5,986 nucleotides of DNA from Bacilli bacterium. GTDB taxonomy: Bacteria; Bacillota_I; Bacilli_A; RF39; UBA660. Location of the stretch: NCBI GenBank assembly GCA_028684735.1, contig JAQUFI010000069.1, positions 1 to 5,986 on the forward strand. The letters are read 5' to 3'. Shown here in pieces: positions 1 to 5,438 of this stretch. The notes beneath the pieces are model-generated. The model was not told the DNA's origin, ran no database searches, and saw only the letters and a list, made by a program, of their open reading frames with translations. Both the position numbers and the translations under genes were made by a program. Every line of letters starts with the position of its first letter. The stretch's first letter is position 1.

Positions 1-633
1 TTGTTTAGCTTCTTCTAATAAACCCATTTCTATCATCGCATCAACTCTTTTATTGATTCGATTGTATAGAACCTCTCGCTCAAGCGTTAAACCAATAAAA
101 ACAGTATCATATAGTAACTCATTACCTTTATGGTCATCTTTTAATTGGTTGTGAATTTGGTAATAATTAAAGGATCTTTCTACCCTTTGACGATTGTTTT
201 GATGAATCTTAGTTTGAGGATCAATTTCTAATAATTGTTTATATAATTCATCATTCGTATACTGATCATAATTAAATTTTGTGCTTTCTTCTTGAAATTC
301 ATAATTATATAAAGCTGCTTTTATATATAAACCAGTTCCCCCAACAATAATTGGAGTTTTCTTTTTATGTAGTATCTCTCCTATTTTTTGGCGAGCATCT
401 TTTTGATAATCATAAACTGTATAGTCCTCATGAATATCTTTAATATCAAATAGATGATGAGGAATATTAGCTTTTTCTTCTTCTGTTACTTTAGCAGTTG
501 CAATATCTAAACCTCTGTAGACTTGGGTACTATCAGCATTAATTATTTCTCCTTTTAATTTTTTGGCTAATTCAATACTCATTTTTGTTTTACCAACCCC
601 AGTTGGTCCTACAACAACAATTACTTTATCCAT
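1..633 (-). CDS. miaA: tRNA dimethylallyltransferase MiaA (3' end cut off by window edge)
   Basis: MiaA transfers a dimethylallyl group from DMAPP to N6 of A37 in tRNAs that read codons starting with U, giving i6A37 in the cytoplasm. I translated 211 codons from the ATG at 631-633 to the window edge; the family is usually about 300-315 residues, so roughly the last third is missing. Visible motifs are the P-loop GPTGVGKT (residues 9-16), the DSTQVYRGLDIATAK segment (34-48) whose Asp34 is the family's conserved catalytic acid, the GGTGLY motif (98-103) with its conserved Thr100, and a LYNRINKRVDAM segment near the cut end typical of the family. The start is supported by an AGGTGA ribosome-binding site that overlaps the queA stop codon 7 bases upstream, so the gene is probably translated together with queA. 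The reading frame is open throughout with no sign of damage. Identification is firm. Confidence 0.95.
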   Translation of the reverse strand, partial: MDKVIVVVGPTGVGKTKMSIELAKKLKGEIINADSTQVYRGLDIATAKVTEEEKANIPHHLFDIKDIHEDYTVYDYQKDARQKIGEILHKKKTPIIVGGTGLYIKAALYNYEFQEESTKFNYDQYTNDELYKQLLEIDPQTKIHQNNRQRVERSFNYYQIHNQLKDDHKGNELLYDTVFIGLTLEREVLYNRINKRVDAMIEMGLLEEAKQ

Positions 634-636
634 AAT

Positions 637-643
637 TCACCTA
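637..643 (-). promoter_or_regulatory. miaA ribosome-binding site overlapping the queA stop codon
   Basis: Read on the minus strand, queA ends in TAG and the last two bases of that stop are the first two of AGGTGA, which lies 3 bases before the miaA ATG. AGGTGA pairs with the AUCACCU part of the 16S 3' end. The overlap suggests that ribosomes finishing queA help initiate miaA (translational coupling, inferred). Confidence 0.75.
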
Positions 644-1663
644 CTTAATTAGCATACTATCACCAAATGAGAAAAAACGATATTCTTCTTTAATGGCTAC
701 TTCATATGCATTTAAAATAATATTTCGATTAGCAAAAGCACTAACTAACATCATCAAGGTTGATTTTGGTAGATGAAAATTAGTAATTAAAGCATCAATA
801 ACTTTAAATTGATAACCAGGATAAATGAAAATATCGGTCCATCCTTGGCATTCTTTAAAAGTATTATATAAGTTCATAATTGTTTCTAAGGTTCTCGTAC
901 TAGTTGTTCCTACACTGATGATGCGTTTACCTCTTTTTTTTGTTTCATTTAAAAGATTAGCTGTCTTTTGATCCATCATATAAAACTCTGAATGCATTTT
1001 ATGACTATTAATATCATCGACACTAACTGGTCTGAATGTACCTAAACCAACATGTAAAGTTATATAAGCAATATTAATCTGTTTATCTTTGATCTTTTCT
1101 AATAAGGACTTGGTGAAATGTAAGCCAGCTGTAGGTGCAGCTGCACTTCCTTTATTTTTAGCATAAACAGTTTGATAACGATCCTTATCTTCTAATTTGG
1201 TATGAATATAAGGTGGTAATGGCATTTCTCCTAAAACATCTAGTATTTCATATAAAATACCCTCATAGATTAATTTAAAAGTACGAAGGCCATCACTACC
1301 TTCTAAGATACATTCAGCTTTTAAAAGATCACCAAAATTAATAATAGTTCCAACTTTTACTCTTTTGGCAGGTTTAACTAAACATTCCCATTCATCATTA
1401 GTCTTCTCTTTAAGCATCAAGACTTCAATTAAGGCTTTAGTATCCTCTTTTACTCCATGAAGTCTAGCAGGTATTACTTTGGTATCATTTAAAACTAAGG
1501 TATCTCCCTCTTCAAGATAATCGATAATATCTGTAAAAAGGTGATGTCTAACATCGCCTGTATCACGATCTAAGACTAATAATTTTGAAGCATCACGCTT
1601 TTCAAGAGGTGTTTGGGCAATTAATCTTTCTGGTAAATCAAAATCAAAATCAACAGTTTTCAT
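641..1663 (-). CDS. queA: S-adenosylmethionine:tRNA ribosyltransferase-isomerase QueA
   Basis: QueA moves and rearranges the ribosyl part of SAM onto preQ1 already placed at position 34 of tRNA, producing epoxyqueuosine, the next-to-last step of queuosine synthesis for tRNAs with GUN anticodons (Asp, Asn, His, Tyr). The 340-residue length is normal for the family. Recognisable blocks are FDFDLPERLIAQTP at the start (residues 6-19), LVLNDTKVIPARLHG (56-70), GEMPLPPYI (145-153), the hallmark GSAAAPTAGLHFT (172-184), LHVGLGTFRPV (203-213), SVGTTSTRTLE (250-260), a YPGY...NFHLPKSTL region (281-303) and a C-terminal FFSFGDSM (330-337). No key block is missing. The start ATG (1661-1663) has AGGTGT 3 bases upstream. 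It lies 48 bases after ruvB, a gap holding a good extended -10 box, so it may be transcribed both from ruvA and from its own promoter. It ends in TAG inside the miaA ribosome-binding site. Confidence 0.97.
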   Translation of the reverse strand: MKTVDFDFDLPERLIAQTPLEKRDASKLLVLDRDTGDVRHHLFTDIIDYLEEGDTLVLNDTKVIPARLHGVKEDTKALIEVLMLKEKTNDEWECLVKPAKRVKVGTIINFGDLLKAECILEGSDGLRTFKLIYEGILYEILDVLGEMPLPPYIHTKLEDKDRYQTVYAKNKGSAAAPTAGLHFTKSLLEKIKDKQINIAYITLHVGLGTFRPVSVDDINSHKMHSEFYMMDQKTANLLNETKKRGKRIISVGTTSTRTLETIMNLYNTFKECQGWTDIFIYPGYQFKVIDALITNFHLPKSTLMMLVSAFANRNIILNAYEVAIKEEYRFFSFGDSMLIK

Positions 1664-1686
1664 ATTACACCTAATTTCTGATTACT

Positions 1687-1716
1687 ATTATATCATGTAC
1701 TGATAAAGTATTTAAA
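1687..1716 (-). promoter_or_regulatory. Candidate internal promoter for queA-miaA
   Basis: On the minus strand a perfect TATAAT (1687-1692) is preceded by TGA, giving the extended -10 form TGNTATAAT. TTTAAA (1711-1716, four of six bases matching TTGACA) lies 18 bases upstream and overlaps the ruvB stop codon. A start near 1680 would give a leader of about 17 nt before the queA ATG. It would let queA and miaA be expressed without ruvAB. The call is by eye only. Confidence 0.55.
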
Positions 1717-2716
1717 ACATCTTATCTTGGTATTCAATTTTTAGATGATCATAAGCTTTTTTTGTTACAACTCGTCCACGATTAGTTCTTTTTAGAAAAC
1801 CATTTTGTAATAGATATGGTTCATAGACATCTTCAATCGTCGTTTGTTCCTCACCTATACTTGAAGCAATTGCATCAATACCAACTGGTCCTCCATTAAA
1901 CTTTTCAATAATTGATTTTAATAAATTATAGTCAGTTTCATCTAAACCTAAAGGATCAACCTTTAATTTGTCTAAAGACATCTTCGTTATTTTCAAATCA
2001 ATAACACCATCTCCAATAACTAAGGCATAATCTCTAACTCTTTTAAAAAGACGATTAGCAATTCGAGGGGTTCCACGACTTCTTTTAGCTAATTCGATAG
2101 CAGCTTTATCATCAATCGTATTTTCTAAAACCCGACTAGTTCGTTTAACAATATCCGTTAATTCATCCACATTATAATAATTTAATTTAGAAACAATTCC
2201 AAAACGATCACGAAGTGGACCCGTTAGATCACCAGCTCTCGTTGTTGCACCAATCAAAGTAAATGGAGGTAAATCAATTCTAATATTACGACTCGTAGCA
2301 TCACTTCCTACCACGATATCCAAAGTAAAGTCTTCCATGGCAGAATATAATATTTCTTCAATATATCTAGGAATACGATGAATCTCATCAATAAATAAGA
2401 CATCACCAGGTTCTAAGGAAGATAAGATAGCTGCTAAATCTCCACTTTTTTCAATAGCTGGACCACTACAAGTTCGAATATCACTTCCTAATTCATTAGC
2501 AATAATATAAGCTAAAGTAGTTTTACCTAAACCAGGTCCACCATATAGTAACACATGATCTAGTGGTTCTTCTCTCATTTTAGCAGCCTTAATAAAAATC
2601 TCTAAGTTTTCTTTAATTTCCGTTTGACCAATATACTCAGTTAAGTATTGAGGACGAATGTTTTTTTCAAATTGATCATCACTGACAAAACTATTAGTCA
2701 CTACTCTATCTTCCAT
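1712..2716 (-). CDS. ruvB: Holliday junction branch migration ATPase RuvB
   Basis: RuvB is the hexameric AAA+ motor that, loaded by RuvA, drives branch migration of Holliday junctions during recombination and repair of stalled forks. The 334 residues match the usual length. In order: the N-terminal IRPQYLTEYIGQ segment (20-31), Walker A GGPGLGKT (59-66), Walker B LFIDEIHR (107-114), sensor 1 region GATTRAG (156-162), the LRDRFG segment with Arg171 at the expected arginine-finger position (168-173), sensor 2 GTPRIANRL (215-223, Arg218), and a C-terminal winged-helix part including GPVGIDAIA, ending around residue 334. All catalytic positions are intact. It follows ruvA after 13 bases; its ribosome-binding site (AGAGGG) starts just after the ruvA stop codon, so the two are surely one operon. 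Firm identification. Confidence 0.98.
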   Translation of the reverse strand: MEDRVVTNSFVSDDQFEKNIRPQYLTEYIGQTEIKENLEIFIKAAKMREEPLDHVLLYGGPGLGKTTLAYIIANELGSDIRTCSGPAIEKSGDLAAILSSLEPGDVLFIDEIHRIPRYIEEILYSAMEDFTLDIVVGSDATSRNIRIDLPPFTLIGATTRAGDLTGPLRDRFGIVSKLNYYNVDELTDIVKRTSRVLENTIDDKAAIELAKRSRGTPRIANRLFKRVRDYALVIGDGVIDLKITKMSLDKLKVDPLGLDETDYNLLKSIIEKFNGGPVGIDAIASSIGEEQTTIEDVYEPYLLQNGFLKRTNRGRVVTKKAYDHLKIEYQDKMF

Positions 2717-2729
2717 CTAATCCCTCTTT

Positions 2730-3287
2730 CTATTTTAACATCAATTTTAAAGCATCTTTAATTTGCGCTTCAATTGTTTTTTTATTATCGATATTAGGCA
2801 GTATTTTATTGATATCACTTACCTTATATCCTAGCCCCTTTAAGACTTCAACTAGTTCATCAAACTGAGGATATATTCCTTTACTATCAACATTTGGTAC
2901 TAATTTACCCTTTAAATCCAAAATAATTTGACGAGCAACTTTATCACCTATTTTAGGAAACTTTTTCAAATATAAAATATTTTCTCGTTCAATCGCATCC
3001 ATAATGCCAGCAATTGAACCTGTTGCTAACATCGGTAAGGCTGTTTTACATCCTAAACCCTTTACTTCAATTAGTTTTAAAAATAAAGACTTTTCATCAA
3101 ATGTTTTAAACCCATATAAACTAATCATATCTTCACGTACTTGTTGATAGATATAAACTTTATATTCCTTATTTTCACTAAAACTATAAGGATTAGAGGT
3201 ATATACTAAATATCCAATATTATTGTTTTCTAGTATTATATAATTACTATCAATTTCAGTTACGATACCTTTTATATATTCATACAT
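2730..3287 (-). CDS. ruvA: Holliday junction branch migration protein RuvA
   Basis: RuvA forms tetramers that hold the four-way junction open and recruit RuvB rings. I place the start at the ATG at 3285-3287 (185 residues, beginning MYEYIKG as RuvA proteins usually do) and not at the upstream ATG at 3303-3305. The upstream ATG overlaps the -10 box and has no ribosome-binding site, whereas AGGTGA sits 4 bases before the ATG at 3287. Domain I is an OB fold (about 1-62) containing the acidic-pin residues Glu52 and Asp53 in the VREDMISLYGF segment. Domain II carries two helix-hairpin-helix motifs: GLGCK (77-81), where Cys80 replaces the usual Pro, and PKIGDKVA (111-118), where Lys112 replaces the usual first Gly. 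Domain III (about 142-185), which binds RuvB, is preceded by a short linker. At 185 residues it is a little shorter than the roughly 200 usual in Bacillus and E. coli. Confidence 0.95.
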   Translation of the reverse strand: MYEYIKGIVTEIDSNYIILENNNIGYLVYTSNPYSFSENKEYKVYIYQQVREDMISLYGFKTFDEKSLFLKLIEVKGLGCKTALPMLATGSIAGIMDAIERENILYLKKFPKIGDKVARQIILDLKGKLVPNVDSKGIYPQFDELVEVLKGLGYKVSDINKILPNIDNKKTIEAQIKDALKLMLK

Positions 3288-3303
3288 TTTATCACCTATC
3301 ATC

Positions 3304-3331
3304 ATTATACCACAAACGAATGTTTGCGCAA
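3304..3331 (-). promoter_or_regulatory. ruvA promoter with extended -10
   Basis: On the minus strand TATAAT (3304-3309) is preceded by TGG, giving an extended -10. A weak -35 TTGCGC (3326-3331, matching only TTG of TTGACA) lies 16 bases upstream, abutting the tail of the preceding terminator. The expected start is about 3297, the first base of AGGTGAT, so the leader would be only about 10 nt. The promoter would drive ruvA, ruvB, queA and miaA. Confidence 0.65.
3313..3326 (-). promoter_or_regulatory. Candidate LexA (SOS box) operator in the ruvA promoter
   Basis: The minus-strand sequence CAAACATTCGTTTG has 5-base inverted arms (CAAAC / GTTTG) around a 4-base centre. It matches the Bacillus-type LexA box (CGAAC-N4-GTTCG symmetric form) except for one base in each half, and the two changes are symmetric to each other. 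It lies between the -35 and -10 boxes, where bound repressor would block polymerase. ruvAB belongs to the LexA regulon in Bacillus subtilis (known), so the placement makes sense. The match is imperfect and another palindrome-binding regulator is possible. Confidence 0.5.
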
Positions 3332-3356
3332 TAAAAAAACATCAAATATGATGTTT
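3331..3356 (-). terminator. Intrinsic terminator between the membrane-protein gene and ruvA
   Basis: An 8-base perfect inverted repeat, AAACATCA (3337-3344) and TGATGTTT (3349-3356), is separated by a 4-base loop. On the minus strand the stem runs into seven T residues (3333-3339), the classic form of an intrinsic terminator. The upstream arm overlaps the TAA stop of the 3355-3657 gene. It should end the transcript from the fmt side just before the ruvA promoter. The stem is AT-rich and only moderately strong, so some read-through is possible. Confidence 0.7.
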
Positions 3357-3657
3357 ATTTCTTACTAAATATTTGTCTGATTAAGTAGTATTCAAAAATA
3401 ATATAAATAACAATATAAATGATAAATAAAACATCATAGATTATACCACCTGTATATTTATCAAGAATGGCTGGAATACTATCCGGAAACCATTTCGTTA
3501 AAAAAGCTATTGTTTCAGGATCAGAAATCGATGTTTTAATAACATCAATAATTCTTAATAAAATATCGATTGCTGGTATTAAATATATAACATTTACAAA
3601 TCGCTTAAAAAAGAAAACCACAAACCCGATTAGGGCCATAATAATAATTATATCCAT
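3355..3657 (-). CDS. Small hydrophobic membrane protein of unknown function
   Basis: I do not recognise this 100-residue protein. It is dominated by Ile, Phe, Val and Tyr. A first membrane segment is likely at about residues 3-17, a second at about 20-40 after a Lys-Arg pair, and a third at about 70-93, leaving a more polar middle part (41-69) with a TKWFPDSIPAILDKY segment. It ends in a basic SKK tail. It has the best canonical ribosome-binding site in the window (AAAGGAGG at 3666-3673, 8 bases before the ATG), which supports it as a real gene. It lies 63 bases after the preceding unknown membrane-protein gene, and a terminator begins at its stop codon, so it is probably the last gene of the fmt transcript. 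Any function would be a guess; a small integral protein of the envelope is all the sequence shows. Confidence 0.8.
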   Translation of the reverse strand: MDIIIIMALIGFVVFFFKRFVNVIYLIPAIDILLRIIDVIKTSISDPETIAFLTKWFPDSIPAILDKYTGGIIYDVLFIIYIVIYIIFEYYLIRQIFSKK

Positions 3658-3665
3658 AAATCATT

Positions 3666-3673
3666 CCTCCTTT
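3666..3673 (-). promoter_or_regulatory. Canonical ribosome-binding site of the 3355-3657 gene
   Basis: AAAGGAGG on the minus strand, with 8 bases between GGAGG and the ATG at 3655-3657. It is the only full GGAGG core in the window; most neighbours use the shifted AGGTGA form. Confidence 0.8.
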
Positions 3674-3720
3674 AAATTCAAACTATATTTAAATGGTAAT
3701 ATATTATTAGGTTGACTATA

Positions 3721-4374
3721 TTAAATAGTTATAATATTTCCTTCTAAAAATGTCCCTAAATCATTTGTCTTTAAATTAGTAAAATCAATGATTATTTTAT
3801 TGATCTCACCATTCAATTCATAAGTTATTAGTTCAATACTTGTTTCATCTTCACTTTCAACATCATAATAAAATCCAAGAATCTTTTTATTAGTAATCAA
3901 ATATTTATGACCGATAAGATCATTATTGACATTCTCTATTTTTTCTTCTAAAGTACCAAGCTGAATTAAATTATAAAGTTGTTGAGGCATAAATAGTAAC
4001 AGATCAAAAGGTAGTACATCATCTACTTTAGAATCGATTCCTTCTTCCTTCAATAAATATAAAGTGCCATCTTCGATATAATAACTTTTTTCATGATATT
4101 CAATTATCATTCGGTCTTTATATTGTTTACCAGTTAATTCTTCTGTTATTTGACCATTCATTTTGAAACTGAATTTATAATTATCCCTTTGACTATAATT
4201 ACTAAGGGCTGATTTGATTTGATTATGGTTATCTTTAGATGGAGATGGTTGATTAGAACTATTAATATAGGCAACTGCAAAGACAAAGAAAATTACCCAT
4301 AAACCTAATTTCATTAAAGCTTTATAACGAGGAATTCCCCATAATTCTTTAACTTTTTTAATAAACTTTGTCAT
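3721..4374 (-). CDS. Single-pass membrane protein with exported domain, unknown function
   Basis: I do not recognise this 217-residue protein. A basic N-terminus (Lys4, 6, 7, 9, Arg16, Lys18, 22) precedes one membrane segment at about 23-38 (LGLWVIFFVFAVAYI), so the rest should face outward. There is no Cys after the segment and no clear signal-peptidase site, so it is probably anchored and not released. A polar linker rich in Ser, Asn and Pro (39-50) leads to a domain whose alternating hydrophobic pattern (for example FSFKMNG, KDRMIIEY, SYYIEDGTLYLL) suggests beta strands; the overall look recalls exported beta-sheet domains of the LolA/LppX type, but that is only an impression. It follows fmt by 8 bases with its ribosome-binding site overlapping the fmt stop codon, so expression is tied to fmt. 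The frame is clean and the gene is surely real. Confidence 0.85.
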   Translation of the reverse strand: MTKFIKKVKELWGIPRYKALMKLGLWVIFFVFAVAYINSSNQPSPSKDNHNQIKSALSNYSQRDNYKFSFKMNGQITEELTGKQYKDRMIIEYHEKSYYIEDGTLYLLKEEGIDSKVDDVLPFDLLLFMPQQLYNLIQLGTLEEKIENVNNDLIGHKYLITNKKILGFYYDVESEDETSIELITYELNGEINKIIIDFTNLKTNDLGTFLEGNIITI

Positions 4375-4378
4375 TTAA

Positions 4379-4385
4379 TCACCTA
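4379..4385 (-). promoter_or_regulatory. Ribosome-binding site overlapping the fmt stop codon
   Basis: On the minus strand the fmt stop TAG shares its last two bases with AGGTGA, which lies 4 bases before the ATG of the 3721-4374 gene. It is the same arrangement as queA-miaA and suggests translational coupling of the unknown membrane protein to Fmt. Confidence 0.75.
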
Positions 4386-5348
4386 ATCCAATACTTTACC
4401 AATAAATTTACTTTTATCTTGAATTCCATTTAGAAATTCAACAGCTGACATTTTTTGTTTACCTTCTATTTGGACTTCAGTAATAACAACTTCTCCATTG
4501 TTTACTTTGACACCAAAACCATCAGGATATATATTGGTAATTTGCCCATTAAATAAATTAGAGAAAATATTATCAGTATAGTAACATTTCCAAACTTTCA
4601 TGACTTTTCCCTCAAATAAACAATAAGCACCAGGCCATGAATTAAGACCTCTAACTTGATTATAGATTTGTCGTTTTGTCTTTTGGAAATCTAGTTTTTC
4701 ATCTTCCCTTTTTAATGTTAAAGCAAGTGTTACCTCACTTGAATCTTGTTTAATTCTTTGATTAGTACCGTTTAAAATGCTTGGTATTGTTTCTAATAAA
4801 AGATCCCTACCTAGCACAGCTAATTTGTCATGTAAGGTAGACGCAGTATCATCATCCATAATTTCTATTTCTTTTTGACTAATGATATCTCCCGCATCCA
4901 TTTCTCTGTTCATGTACATAATAGTTACACCTGTTTTACGATAGCCATTAATAATAGCTTTATGAATTGGCGCTCCTCCTCTTAATTTAGGAAGCAAAGA
5001 GGCATGAACATTAATACATCCATATTTCGGATAATCTAATATTTCTTGAGGAATAAATTGTCCATATGCACACGTGATAATAAGATCTGGTTGAAGGGCT
5101 AAAACCTCTTCATAATCATTTTTAATATCTTCTGGTTGTAGGACTAAAATCGTGTTTTCTAATCCAACCTTCTTAACGGGCGAAGGAATTATTTGACCAT
5201 CGCGATCTCTTTTCTTATCAGGTTGAGTGACAATGGCTCTAATTTTATATTCCTTTAATAATCCTCTTAAAACAACTTCACTAAATGATGGGGTCCCCAT
5301 ATATAATATCTTTATTTTCTTATTAACGTTTATGTTTTCTAAATTCAT
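4383..5348 (-). CDS. fmt: Methionyl-tRNA formyltransferase
   Basis: Fmt transfers a formyl group from 10-formyltetrahydrofolate to Met on initiator tRNA, marking it for translation initiation. The 321 residues are close to the usual 310-315; about 10 extra residues precede the conserved KIKILYMGTPSFS start (11-23). The N-terminal formyltransferase domain shows QPDKKRDRDGQIIPSPVK (42-59) and the catalytic set Asn113, His115 in INVHASLLPKLRGGAPIH (112-129) and Asp151 in MNREMDAGDII (146-156). The C-terminal tRNA-binding domain (about 210-315) includes the typical LNSWPGAYC stretch. The start is supported by AGGTGA 4 bases upstream; a start further in would lose this spacing. In many Bacillota fmt sits with def, priA and rsmB; here its neighbours are a lipoprotein gene upstream and two unknown membrane-protein genes downstream. 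Identification is firm. Confidence 0.97.
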   Translation of the reverse strand: MNLENINVNKKIKILYMGTPSFSEVVLRGLLKEYKIRAIVTQPDKKRDRDGQIIPSPVKKVGLENTILVLQPEDIKNDYEEVLALQPDLIITCAYGQFIPQEILDYPKYGCINVHASLLPKLRGGAPIHKAIINGYRKTGVTIMYMNREMDAGDIISQKEIEIMDDDTASTLHDKLAVLGRDLLLETIPSILNGTNQRIKQDSSEVTLALTLKREDEKLDFQKTKRQIYNQVRGLNSWPGAYCLFEGKVMKVWKCYYTDNIFSNLFNGQITNIYPDGFGVKVNNGEVVITEVQIEGKQKMSAVEFLNGIQDKSKFIGKVLD

Positions 5349-5364
5349 ATCATCACCTATTTAT

Positions 5365-5373
5365 ATTATATCA
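5365..5373 (-). promoter_or_regulatory. fmt promoter, extended -10, proximal
   Basis: TGATATAAT on the minus strand is a perfect TG-extended -10 box 16 bases before the fmt ATG. No good -35 is seen at the right distance (TTTATG at 5388-5393 matches three of six), which extended -10 promoters tolerate. The predicted start, near 5358, is the first base of AGGTGATGAT, giving a leader of about 10 nt, the same geometry as at ruvA. Confidence 0.6.
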
Positions 5374-5408
5374 CGGATATTTTTAAACATAAAGAACTTA
5401 AAGATTAA

Positions 5409-5438
5409 ATTATAGAAAAAAACGATAATTATTTGCAA
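5409..5438 (-). promoter_or_regulatory. Possible second, distal fmt promoter
   Basis: TATAAT (5409-5414) with TTGCAA (5433-5438, four of six matching TTGACA) 18 bases upstream, on the minus strand. The -35 lies inside the last codons of the lipoprotein gene. It would give a leader of about 54 nt for fmt. In such AT-rich sequence chance TATAAT boxes are common, so this is tentative. Confidence 0.35.

Noticed and set aside
1664..1711. Possible riboswitch (such as preQ1) before queA
   Set aside because: The whole spacer is only 48 bases, most of it taken up by promoter and ribosome-binding site, with no pseudoknot-like arrangement visible.
3671..3693. 7-base inverted repeat (TTTAAAT / ATTTAAA) just before the ribosome-binding site of the 3355-3657 gene
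   Set aside because: All A/T pairs, built on the self-complementary TTTAAA, with a 9-base loop; expected by chance in such sequence and too weak to act as a switch.
3467..3715. Plus-strand open frame of 82 codons
   Set aside because: It lies almost entirely antisense to the 3355-3657 gene, which has a strong ribosome-binding site and terminator; the plus-strand frame has no ribosome-binding site and no recognisable protein pattern.
3658..3720. Possible separate promoter for the 3355-3657 gene (TATAGT at 3682-3687)
   Set aside because: No matching -35 and no TG extension; co-transcription with the upstream gene explains expression adequately.
3712..3735. Plus-strand TTGACT followed by TATAAT
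   Set aside because: The spacer is only 12 bases, too short for a sigma-A type promoter, and no plus-strand gene follows.
5227..5415. Plus-strand open frame of 62 codons
   Set aside because: It is antisense to the conserved N-terminal part of fmt and its promoter; its composition is what AT-rich antisense would give.
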